In this document: positions 5,963-12,043 of the stretch, in pieces | Numbering within the stretch: the first letter of the stretch is position 1 | How the letters are laid out: the number at the start of each line of letters is the position of its first letter | DNA from: Actinomycetes bacterium | Lineage (GTDB): Bacteria; Actinomycetota; Acidimicrobiia; Acidimicrobiales; JAMCPL01 | Direction of reading: 5' to 3' | Assembly (NCBI GenBank): GCA_021846725.1 | Contig: JAJZWK010000040.1 | Coordinates: 1 to 12,713, forward strand | Length of the DNA stretch: 12,713 bases | Program-made: the position numbers and the translations under genes | Notes under the pieces: generated by a model | The model's database searches: none | What the model was told of the DNA's origin: nothing | Seen by the model: the letters and a program-made list of their open reading frames with translations, nothing else

Positions 5963-6166
5963 CTAAATTTGTATGCCAGACCTCTTCAAAAAAGATAATT
6001 TTCTGTTCAGTGCTTCTTGCCATGCACGGAAATCCTCATCGTAGTTATCGCGGTCACCGTCTTCGATAGCGTGTTCAAGATTATCGAATGCAGCATCCTC
6101 TGCGTCAAGTAGCTCCCTATACTTCAGTATAGACTGGTCATCCAGTATTCCTGTCGTAGTAGTCAT
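5963..6166 (-). CDS. Small acidic hypothetical protein (67 aa)
   Basis: I do not recognise this protein. It is short, charged and predicted to be largely helical: after a Thr-rich start (MTTTTGILDD) come KYRELLDAEDAAFDNLEHA and an acidic DGDRDNYDEDF stretch, then WQEALNRKLSFLKRSG. No cysteines, no membrane helix and no signal peptide are present. The ATG is supported by AAAGGAAA with about 8 bp spacing, the main reason to accept the gene. It converges on mdh and lies downstream of the ferredoxin gene on the same strand, 228 bp away, separated by an IS-end-like hairpin, so co-transcription is doubtful. Confidence 0.7.
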   Translation of the reverse strand: MTTTTGILDDQSILKYRELLDAEDAAFDNLEHAIEDGDRDNYDEDFRAWQEALNRKLSFLKRSGIQI

Positions 6167-6345
6167 AACTTGTTTCCTTTCTATCTATGACAACTGATCA
6201 ACTGTAAGGTATCTTGCCTATGATAACAACCATAGCGCGTGTAAATCACTTTTGCATACGGTTGTCGTACTTTGGTGTTACTCGGTACTCCCCAGTACTT
6301 GAAGTGCTTGGTGGGTCTCCAGGTATGAGGACAGGAAAGCAACCC

Positions 6346-6379
6346 TGACATCCTCCCCATGGCTAAAGCAGGGGCTTGC
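6346..6379 (-). mobile_element. Relic right end / omegaRNA-3'-end-like hairpin of an IS200/IS605-family element
   Basis: Read on the minus strand, the segment runs AAGCCCC, TGCTTTAGCCAT, GGGGAGGATGTCA. This resembles the conserved right end of IS200/IS605 TnpB elements, where an AAGCCCC...TTTAG...GGGGAGGATGTCA hairpin closes the element and forms the 3' scaffold of the TnpB guide RNA. The CCCC/GGGG stem (6355-6358, 6371-6374) is kept but the inner stem is imperfect. No tnpA or tnpB is present and the ferredoxin stop lies only 16 bp away, so if genuine this is a solo or decayed end. It may now act as a terminator hairpin for the ferredoxin message. The other ~180 bp of this gap (6167-6345) hold nothing I can name. 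Confidence 0.5.
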
Positions 6380-6394
6380 GGGGGGTGCGTTAGG

Positions 6395-6631
6395 TCAGTC
6401 TGCTTCGATGAATATGCATTCACCGGGACACTCTTCTGACGCTTCTTGTACCGCATCTTCAAGGTCTGCCGGTACTGCCACTATTCCAGCCTGTCCTCCT
6501 GGGTCATTCATTACGGTGTCACCGTCTTTGACATATGCAAGTCCATCATCCAACAGTGTGAATACCGGTGGACAGATTTCTTCGCACAATCCATCTCCAG
6601 TGCACAGATCTTGATCAATCCAAACTTTCAC
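6395..6631 (-). CDS. Ferredoxin, single Fe-S cluster, Asp-ligated type
   Basis: The 78-aa protein is a small cytoplasmic electron carrier. The cluster motif is C10-T-G-D-G-L-C16-E-E-I-C20-P, so the second cysteine of the standard CxxCxxC is Asp13; the remaining ligand is Cys68 in the CPGEC segment. This CxxDxxC arrangement is known from Pyrococcus furiosus ferredoxin, where Asp ligates a [4Fe-4S] cluster, and from [3Fe-4S] ferredoxins that serve cytochromes P450. Which cluster forms here cannot be decided from sequence. Cys20 has no obvious disulfide partner, although Cys72 is near. GTG is the start, with AGGAGG 8 bp upstream, the best Shine-Dalgarno of the region. No P450 or reductase gene is in the window. 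Confidence 0.92.
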   Translation of the reverse strand: MKVWIDQDLCTGDGLCEEICPPVFTLLDDGLAYVKDGDTVMNDPGGQAGIVAVPADLEDAVQEASEECPGECIFIEAD

Positions 6632-6663
6632 TTAGTAATCCTCCTGAACTTATCAGTAATGAC

Positions 6664-6698
6664 GTGATATCTATCACACCTTATTGTTATTCTATCAC
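6664..6698 (-). promoter_or_regulatory. Palindromic operator candidate upstream of the ferredoxin gene
   Basis: GTGATATCTATCAC (6664-6677) is a perfect 6+6 bp palindrome around two central bases. Its half-site CTATCAC recurs at 6692-6698, exactly 21 bp (two helical turns) from 6671. The sites lie 33-67 bp before the ferredoxin start, overlapping a possible -10 (TAGAAT on the minus strand, 6694-6689). Regulator unknown. Confidence 0.35.
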
Positions 6699-6830
6699 GG
6701 CGCTAGCGAAGATAGCCATATTCGACAAGATCAATATCAAGATGTACATGATGGCTTGACAGACCAACGATCCAATGAACAACAATTGCTCTGAATTGTA
6801 GTAGGTTGATACTTGTAGACAGGTACTTGA

Positions 6831-6839
6831 TGATATAAG
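6831..6839 (+). promoter_or_regulatory. Extended -10 candidate for mpa
   Basis: TGATATAAG fits a TGn extended -10. Transcription would start near 6846 and leave a leader of about 55 nt that contains the AGGAGG site at 6890-6895. A TTGATA at 6806-6811 is too far away (22 bp) to be a normal -35. The rest of the 269-bp gap 6632-6900 shows nothing beyond this and the ferredoxin site. Confidence 0.35.
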
Positions 6840-6900
6840 TGGTTAATGTAGTAGCAGTAAAGTGCCGATACCGCATTAGAATTGGCAATAGGAGGTTGTT

Positions 6901-8667
6901 ATGGCACTAGAGAAAGATAATAACGACGAGAGAACTTCCAGAGATGCAGAATTATACAGGCTTAGGCGCCAGCTGAACGAGGCAGAAGAGGAATTATCTT
7001 TCCTGCGTCGTCGAGATACTGATGAATCTGGGCGTTACAGGATGCTGGAGGATAAGTTACATGAGGCAAGGTCTCAGCTTGCTCAAGCTAATTCGCGAAA
7101 TGAGAAGCTTGTTTTTGCCCTGCAACAGGCTAAGGAGCATGTGGAATCGTTACGTGAAGAGGTTGCCAAATTGGCTCAGCCACCCTGCGGATATGGTACA
7201 TTTCTTCGGGCAAATGATGATGGTACGGTAGATATACTTACCGCTGGTAGGAAGATGAGAGTGTCAGTACATCCCGATGTAGATATATCTACACTCATCA
7301 AAGGACAGGAAGTGCTTTTGAACGAGTCTTATGCTGTCCTTATGGCAACCGAGCCTGAGAGCAATGGCGAGGTAGTTACCGTAAAGGAGGTACTGGAGGG
7401 CAAGAAGCGAGCAATAGTGTATGCTAGGGCAGATGAAGAGAGGGTAGTCGAACTGGCTAATGACCTTGAGAACGAGAAGCTGCGTTCAGGTGATACTTTG
7501 CTTATGGAGCCCAGAGGGATGTTAGTCGTAGAGAGGCTCCCGCGTCCAGAGGTGGAGGAACTGGTTCTTGAAGAGGTTCCAAATGTGACTTATAGCGATG
7601 TAGGTGGGCTCGACAGCCAGATCGAAGCTATTACAGATGCTGTAGAACTTCCCTATTTGTACAGGAAGCTATACAACGATTACAAGTTACCGGCACCAAA
7701 GGGTATCTTGCTTTATGGTCCACCAGGATGTGGTAAGACTCTTATTGCAAAAGCGGTTGCCAACTCGCTTGCTCACAAGGTGGCCGATGTTACAGGAAAT
7801 AGTGAGGCGCGTAGTTATTTTCTGAACATAAAAGGACCTGAATTGTTGAATAAGTACGTTGGAGAGACTGAGAGGCAGTTGCGCTTGGTATTCGAGCGGG
7901 CTAGAGAGAAAGCCGAGGAGGGCGTGCCTGTGATCGTATTCTTTGATGAGATGGACTCGCTCTTTCGTACCAGAGGGACAGGGATCAGCTCAGACATGGA
8001 ATCTACTATAGTTCCGCAGTTACTGGCCGAGATAGACGGGGTAGAGGCATTAAAAGATGTCATAGTCATAGGTGCATCGAATCGCGAAGATCTGATAGAT
8101 CCCGCGATTCTTCGCCCCGGTCGTCTGGATGTGAAGATAAAGATTGAGCGTCCTGATGAGGTCGCATCTGCTCAGATATTCTCCAAATATCTCACTCACG
8201 ATTTGCCAATAGACGAGAACGAAGTAGTTTCTCTGGGAGGAGGTGACCCGGCCAAGGCAGTAAAGGCGATGATAGATGCTGCAGTAGCTGAGATGTTTTC
8301 AATGGGAGATGATAATCGTTTTCTCGAGGTAACCTATCAAAATGGAGACAAGGAAGTACTATATTTCAAAGATTTTGCTTCTGGTGCCATGATAGAGAAC
8401 GTCGTCAGGCGAGCTAAAAAATCTGCCATAAAGCGTCAGATTGCAGACGAGGGAACCGGCATCATGCTTGGCGATCTCATTTCGTCGATCCATCAGGAGT
8501 ATAAAGAGAATGAGGACCTTCCCAATACTACAAATCCAGATGATTGGGCCAAGATCTCAGGTAAGAAGGGCGAGAGGATCGTCTACGTGAGGACATTGGT
8601 TTCGGAACACAACGAGACCAAGGGTGGGAGGTCTATAGAGAGGGTCGGCACTGGTCAGTACCTCTAG
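6901..8667 (+). CDS. mpa: Proteasome-associated AAA ATPase (Mpa/ARC)
   Basis: This hexameric unfoldase recognises pupylated proteins and feeds them into the 20S proteasome. The 588-aa length is normal. In order: an N-terminal coiled coil (about 15-95, LYRLRRQLNEAEEELSFLRR onward) that binds Pup, a tandem OB region (about 97-230), and one AAA domain. The AAA domain shows Walker A GPPGCGKT (273-280), pore loop KYVGE (318-322), Walker B VIVFFDE (344-350), sensor 1 GASN (391-394) and LRPGR with arginine fingers (404-408). The C-terminus is GQYL, the Gln-Tyr-Leu tail that docks on the proteasome alpha ring. AGGAGG stands 5 bp before the ATG. Unlike in Mycobacterium, no dop, pup or prcBA follows; the next gene is convergent. 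Confidence 0.97.
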   Translation: MALEKDNNDERTSRDAELYRLRRQLNEAEEELSFLRRRDTDESGRYRMLEDKLHEARSQLAQANSRNEKLVFALQQAKEHVESLREEVAKLAQPPCGYGTFLRANDDGTVDILTAGRKMRVSVHPDVDISTLIKGQEVLLNESYAVLMATEPESNGEVVTVKEVLEGKKRAIVYARADEERVVELANDLENEKLRSGDTLLMEPRGMLVVERLPRPEVEELVLEEVPNVTYSDVGGLDSQIEAITDAVELPYLYRKLYNDYKLPAPKGILLYGPPGCGKTLIAKAVANSLAHKVADVTGNSEARSYFLNIKGPELLNKYVGETERQLRLVFERAREKAEEGVPVIVFFDEMDSLFRTRGTGISSDMESTIVPQLLAEIDGVEALKDVIVIGASNREDLIDPAILRPGRLDVKIKIERPDEVASAQIFSKYLTHDLPIDENEVVSLGGGDPAKAVKAMIDAAVAEMFSMGDDNRFLEVTYQNGDKEVLYFKDFASGAMIENVVRRAKKSAIKRQIADEGTGIMLGDLISSIHQEYKENEDLPNTTNPDDWAKISGKKGERIVYVRTLVSEHNETKGGRSIERVGTGQYL

Positions 8668-8685
8668 TTGGTCTCTGGTGAGCAG

Positions 8686-10026
8686 CTATTTGTTGTAGCG
8701 GAGGAAATGAAGTGTGCCCGTAGTTAGGTTCACCAGTGTGATGAATGCTGTTGCCAGAAGGCATGACCCACCTACTGCTACCAGTATTGCATCAGATGTC
8801 GCATATCCGGTCGCAACTGATGCTATGCCTAATGTGACTGTTACATATGTGGTTGCAGCAAAACGGTGGTCGTACAGATCCGAGAACATGATTTGCTTAC
8901 CGTTTGAACCAGCTACTATTCCTCGTGACCTGAGTATTGTCCATGAGATGAACGGTACGATTTTATGAACGTGTCCTACTATTGCGGTCAACAGCCAGCC
9001 TGCAGCACATACTATCACCGTTGCCGCCAGAGCTTCTCCCTGGGTGTGGTTGTAGCGGATAACGACTAAGGTGCCAACTGCAAGCGGCATACTGAACGCA
9101 AGCCAAATAGATGATGTCACTACGTATACAAGATGTAGATCGGTTTTACGTTTCCGGTGCTTGATGTGGCTAACAAGACTTGTATAGTGGGCTGCAATAC
9201 CGACTAGGAGTATTGCTACACCTGGCCATGCAAGCCATGGGAGAGAGAAGCCGATTCCGCTGGCGAGTATGGTTGCACCGATAAAAAAACTTATTATTGC
9301 GATACCACCTGATCTGTGTTTGCCAGGGACATGTGCGAGAAAGAACATTGGCCAGAGTTTCTGGCTGACTGCGACATATGTTAGTCCCAGCCATGCGAAA
9401 AGCCCTGCTACCCCCATTGCCATATCCTCGTGAGGAGAGATGGAGAACCAATTGGTCTGACGGTCAAAGACAAATGTTACTCCGAGTAATGTAGTAAACG
9501 TAGCACCCAGCATGGAGAGACGTAGTCCGTTTACGGATGCACTGGATGGAGAGTTTATGAGAGCCGGGAGGACATTGAACAGAATGATAGCCAGTCCACA
9601 GGCCGCGAGTATTCCGCTGGCTACGGTAACATACTCTGTTTGCGTAGCAACACCAATCGGTAACATCCAAGATGCAGAGATCCATACAACCAGGGTAGCC
9701 CATGATAAACGAGTAGAACGCAGAGGATGACTCGTGATAACAGGTATGAACTGGTGGATGGCACCGATTATTCCCACTGATAAGGTGGCCAGAACGCAGA
9801 GATGAGTGATGGCTACGACTGGATCCGTTGTCGGATCTGGTATCCCATCATGTCGAGCCCATAGTAAGGCTATGCCAGTTGCAGCAAGCCCCAGTGCTGA
9901 TGCAGAGAGAAATGCTAGAGGGATGGCTGGAGGAGGTACTGCGCTAGGTACGCCAGGTGGGCGATTAGACCAGGTAGCTACTGATTTTTTCTCTTGGATA
10001 GCTGGTTGCTTGTATTCACCGATCAT
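8686..10026 (-). CDS. Polytopic membrane protein, NnrS-like / haem-copper-oxidase-I-like
   Basis: Started at ATG 10026 the protein has 446 aa and about 12 hydrophobic segments after a Pro-rich N-terminal tail. Histidines sit in or beside helices at places reminiscent of haem-binding integral membrane proteins: THL and AIHQFIPV (His75, His91), PHEDMAMG (His199) followed by KLWPMF, and GHVHKIVPF (His352/354). That layout recalls NnrS and subunit I of haem-copper oxidases, but copper-site residues are not obvious, so function is inferred loosely. An upstream ATG at 10068 would add 14 residues (beginning MNLIFIV), but neither start has a Shine-Dalgarno and the added stretch reads like promoter DNA, with TATAAT for the opposite gene inside it. 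It diverges from the DUF2249-DUF59 pair and ends 18 bp from the convergent mpa stop. Confidence 0.8.
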   Translation of the reverse strand: MIGEYKQPAIQEKKSVATWSNRPPGVPSAVPPPAIPLAFLSASALGLAATGIALLWARHDGIPDPTTDPVVAITHLCVLATLSVGIIGAIHQFIPVITSHPLRSTRLSWATLVVWISASWMLPIGVATQTEYVTVASGILAACGLAIILFNVLPALINSPSSASVNGLRLSMLGATFTTLLGVTFVFDRQTNWFSISPHEDMAMGVAGLFAWLGLTYVAVSQKLWPMFFLAHVPGKHRSGGIAIISFFIGATILASGIGFSLPWLAWPGVAILLVGIAAHYTSLVSHIKHRKRKTDLHLVYVVTSSIWLAFSMPLAVGTLVVIRYNHTQGEALAATVIVCAAGWLLTAIVGHVHKIVPFISWTILRSRGIVAGSNGKQIMFSDLYDHRFAATTYVTVTLGIASVATGYATSDAILVAVGGSCLLATAFITLVNLTTGTLHFLRYNK

Positions 10027-10038
10027 AATAGGTATAAT
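10010..10038 (+). promoter_or_regulatory. Promoter for the DUF2249-DUF59 operon
   Basis: TTGTAT (10010-10015) and a perfect TATAAT (10033-10038) are separated by 17 bp. The transcript would begin near 10045, giving a leader of about 56 nt with AAAGGAG at 10084-10090. The promoter overlaps the start of the divergent membrane gene, so the two units may interfere or be co-regulated. Confidence 0.5.
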
Positions 10039-10100
10039 TCTAACATATACTATAAAAATTAAGTTCATCTCATGGATATTTTGAAAGGAGCGAGTTGATT

Positions 10101-10322
10101 ATGGCTATCTTAGATGTTCGTCCAATCATTGCAGCAGGTGATGAACCGTTCGACATGATTATGTCTGCAGTGAGGGAACTTGCCGATGACGATGAATTGA
10201 CTATTCTTGCACCCTTTGAGCCTGTTCCGTTGGAAGGGGTTCTGTCGTCTCAAGGGTTTTACTACGAAGCGACTAACATAGGTGGCACTGATTGGAAAGT
10301 AGTATTTCGGAGAGCCAAGTGA
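10101..10322 (+). CDS. DUF2249 domain protein (small, TusA-like fold family)
   Basis: The 73-aa protein matches the DUF2249 pattern: LDVRPIIAAGDEPFDMIM at the start, then LTILAPFEPVPLEGVLSSQG and a C-terminal beta segment DWKVVFRRA. DUF2249 domains are known to occur beside hemerythrin-like, nitric-oxide and denitrification genes; the biochemical role is unsettled. The ATG at 10101 has AAAGGAG 10 bp upstream; an in-frame TTG at 10095 would be too close to that site. The stop TGA overlaps the GTG start of the DUF59 gene (GTGA), so the pair is probably translationally coupled. No cysteine is present, so a direct TusA-like sulfur-relay role is unlikely. Confidence 0.85.
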   Translation: MAILDVRPIIAAGDEPFDMIMSAVRELADDDELTILAPFEPVPLEGVLSSQGFYYEATNIGGTDWKVVFRRAK

Positions 10323-10684
10323 ATGCTGATTACGATATTGTCGCCAGTTCTGGAGAGATTGATGGCAATGATGATGCTGATGTTGATGACATTCTTGAGG
10401 TAGTTTGGCGTGCGCTTGGTGATGTATACGATCCAGAGCTTTGCCTCGATGTAGTTTCACTGGGGCTGGTTTATGGAGTGCACGTGGAGAATGGTAGGAT
10501 CATTGTGGAGATGACTTTGACTACGCCAGGTTGTCCTGCTTCACAGAGCTTTCCTGAGGTTGCTCAGTCTGCCATTGAGCAGGCTAGTGGTATCTCGGAC
10601 GTGGAAATACGACTTGTATGGGATCCGCCATGGAGTCCTCAAATGATAAACGACGATGCGGCCAGACTTCTTGGATTTAGATAA
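10319..10684 (+). CDS. DUF59 / MIP18-family protein (PaaD/SufT-like, Fe-S assembly related)
   Basis: Started at GTG 10319 the protein has 121 aa. The family core is clear: WRALGDVYDPELCLDVVSLGLVYG (30-53), the active-site-like TTPGCP with Cys72 (68-73), and WDPPWSP (101-107) with a C-terminal helix. Relatives include PaaD of the phenylacetyl-CoA oxygenase and SufT-type factors that help load or mature Fe-S clusters. An acidic Asp-rich N-terminal extension (about 13-24) is extra. The GTG is preferred because GGAG lies 6 bp upstream and the codon overlaps the previous stop; an in-frame TTG at 10292 would create a 31-bp overlap. With DUF2249 and the His-rich membrane protein it points to metal or redox metabolism. 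Confidence 0.88.
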   Translation: MNADYDIVASSGEIDGNDDADVDDILEVVWRALGDVYDPELCLDVVSLGLVYGVHVENGRIIVEMTLTTPGCPASQSFPEVAQSAIEQASGISDVEIRLVWDPPWSPQMINDDAARLLGFR

Positions 10685-10734
10685 GGGATGGGTATCTCCC
10701 CATTGACCGGACACCTGAGCTAAGAAGTAGTATA

Positions 10735-11151
10735 TTGGCATCTTCTAACAGTAGTCGGCAGCATTCCAAAGAACATCGTATAGAATTACTTCGTGTATAT
10801 GACTCTACTGGTCGTACTGGAGATGATTATCGTGTCTTAGTGGATAGATTATGGCCTCGTGGTATTTCAAAGATAGAGGCAGATATAGACGAATGGGCTA
10901 AAGAGATTGCTCCCAGTACCGAGTTGCGTAAGTGGTATGGTCATGATCCCGCTCGTTTCGAGGAGTTCTCCAAGAGGTATCGTGATGAGTTGTCTTCTGA
11001 TATAGCTACTGGCGAGTTATCTCGTCTTGTGGAGATATCAAGACACAGGTTATTGGTGATTTTGACTGCTACAAGAGAGTTGGATATCTCAGGTGCCGCT
11101 GTATTATATGATGTATTGCGATCCCTGAACGCAGGCTATAGTCATCTATAA
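10735..11151 (+). CDS. DUF488 family protein
   Basis: The 138-aa frame carries the DUF488 signature: RVYDSTGRTGDDYRVLVDRL and WPRG, then the DEWAKEIAPSTELRKWYGHD segment and FEEFSKRYRDEL. This family is widespread in bacteria and without an assigned reaction. The first possible start is TTG at 10735; no ATG or GTG occurs before the conserved core, so TTG is accepted, with only a weak purine-rich ribosome site (AAGAAG). TTGACC (10703-10708) and TAGTAT (10728-10733) form a poor promoter that would initiate just inside the frame. The gap of 50 bp to DUF59 suggests it may share that transcript. Whether it is functionally tied to the DUF2249-DUF59 pair is open. Confidence 0.85.
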   Translation: MASSNSSRQHSKEHRIELLRVYDSTGRTGDDYRVLVDRLWPRGISKIEADIDEWAKEIAPSTELRKWYGHDPARFEEFSKRYRDELSSDIATGELSRLVEISRHRLLVILTATRELDISGAAVLYDVLRSLNAGYSHL

Positions 11152-11200
11152 GAAGTTCATACTGGTATTTCAAGCTATTATCATTCTCCATAGCCAGTGC

Positions 11201-11235
11201 TGCAAGGTGAGCACTGATCCAGTGTGGGGGTGGAG
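11201..11235 (+). repeat. 35-bp direct repeat, copy 1, with internal dyad
   Basis: This copy is identical over 35 bp to 11274-11308; it starts TGCAAGGTGAGCACTG and ends GGGGGTGGAG. Inside is the dyad CACTG-ATC-CAGTG (11212-11224). A competing 7-bp stem joins CAGTGCT (11195-11201) to AGCACTG (11210-11216), so transcript or single-stranded DNA could fold in two ways. It lies 49 bp after the DUF488 stop. Confidence 0.9.
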
Positions 11236-11246
11236 ATTAGACGCTG

Positions 11247-11262
11247 CAGAATCAAGATTCTG
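11247..11262 (+). repeat. Palindrome midway between the two 35-bp repeats
   Basis: CAGAATC-AA-GATTCTG is a perfect 7+7 bp inverted repeat. Its centre (11254.5) is exactly midway between the dyad centres of the flanking repeats (11218 and 11291), 36.5 bp from each. Confidence 0.8.
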
Positions 11263-11273
11263 ATTGAGGTGCT

Positions 11274-11308
11274 TGCAAGGTGAGCACTGATCCAGTGTGG
11301 GGGTGGAG
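11274..11308 (+). repeat. 35-bp direct repeat, copy 2, overlapping the def promoter -35 zone
   Basis: This is the second identical copy, 73 bp downstream of the first. The dyad is at 11285-11297. It ends 10 bp before the def -10 box, so it covers the place where a -35 element would be. The similarity extends a few bases leftward as GTGCT with a one-base indel relative to copy 1. Confidence 0.9.
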
Positions 11309-11318
11309 CATATTCATA

Positions 11319-11324
11319 TATAAT
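11319..11324 (+). promoter_or_regulatory. Consensus -10 for a leaderless def transcript
   Basis: A perfect TATAAT ends 7 bp before the def ATG, placing the transcription start at or beside the A of ATG. There is no Shine-Dalgarno and no -35 hexamer; the second 35-bp repeat lies there instead. Confidence 0.55.
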
Positions 11325-11331
11325 CTGCTAT

Positions 11332-11883
11332 ATGAGCACTATGGAGACTATGGAGATTAGGACCTACGGAGATGCGGTACTCCGTAAGAAGGCAATGGAG
11401 GTATCCGATATCGATGGGCGGTTGGCTGAATTGGTTGAAGTCATGATAAACACCATGCATGAGGCTCCTGGTGTAGGACTTGCTGCTCCCCAGGTTGGTG
11501 TATCGAAGCGATTGTTCACTTACGATATAGGACGTGATCTCGACGATGCAGCTACTCCTGACAACCATATCCATGGTGTAATCATAAACCCGACTATCGT
11601 AGAGTCGCGAGGTGAATGGACTTACGAGGAGGGTTGTCTTTCTGTCCCCGGTTTTTCCTGGCATATTACTCGTCCCAAGGAGGTCTATTTGAAGGGGTAC
11701 AACTTAGAGGGGGAGGAGATATCCATTGAGGCAGATGAACTGTTTGCCAGAGTGTTGCTGCATGAAATCGATCACCTCGATGGAGTACTACTCGTAGATC
11801 GTCTTGACAAGGAAGAGCGTAAGCAGGCATTAAAGGCATTACGAGAGAAGTCGGCCTCGCCAGCTGGCCAGACACTTTTGTGA
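11332..11883 (+). CDS. def: Peptide deformylase
   Basis: This metalloenzyme removes the N-formyl group from nascent proteins at the ribosome exit. All three family motifs are intact in 183 aa: GVGLAAPQVG (47-56), EGCLS with metal ligand Cys102 (100-104), and HEIDH with His144, catalytic Glu145 and His148 (144-148), followed by DGVLLVDRL. The N-terminus MSTMETMEIRTYGD offers three methionines; the first is chosen because a TATAAT is placed exactly for a leaderless start there. fmt, which makes the formyl-Met-tRNA that Def later processes, follows 570 bp downstream, with a minus-strand gene between. The 160 bp after the stop (11884-12043) hold only weak inverted repeats such as CAAAATG...CATTTTG and no gene I can support. 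Confidence 0.97.
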   Translation: MSTMETMEIRTYGDAVLRKKAMEVSDIDGRLAELVEVMINTMHEAPGVGLAAPQVGVSKRLFTYDIGRDLDDAATPDNHIHGVIINPTIVESRGEWTYEEGCLSVPGFSWHITRPKEVYLKGYNLEGEEISIEADELFARVLLHEIDHLDGVLLVDRLDKEERKQALKALREKSASPAGQTLL

Positions 11884-12043
11884 GTGGAGCAGTAACGCAT
11901 TTACAGGTACTTAAAGCTGAAATGTCCAAAATGTCAACTAGTCGTGTACATTTTGTAGACATGTTACCTATGAATAGTTTTTTGTTGTTCACTCCTAGCC
12001 ACTACAGACATAATGTAGGAGAGGACACTATGAGAATAGATGG

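Noticed and set aside
6181..6462. 93-aa minus-strand frame after the ferredoxin as a gene
   Set aside because: It overlaps the ferredoxin out of frame and its middle is the translated IS-end-like hairpin; no Shine-Dalgarno and no family resemblance.
9170..9703. Two minus-strand frames (79 and 93 aa) inside the membrane protein gene
   Set aside because: They are shifted frames of the same coding strand with no start signals; the main frame shows coherent transmembrane segments throughout.
11201..11308. Calling the two 35-bp repeats a CRISPR array
   Set aside because: Only two repeats, the single spacer is a palindrome, similarity continues outside the repeat with an indel, and no cas genes are seen. 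Kept as a repeat with other explanations.
11884..12043. CAAAATG...CATTTTG inverted repeat after def as a terminator
   Set aside because: The loop is long, the stem is AT-rich and the T-run lies about 20 bp further on, so intrinsic termination is not convincing.
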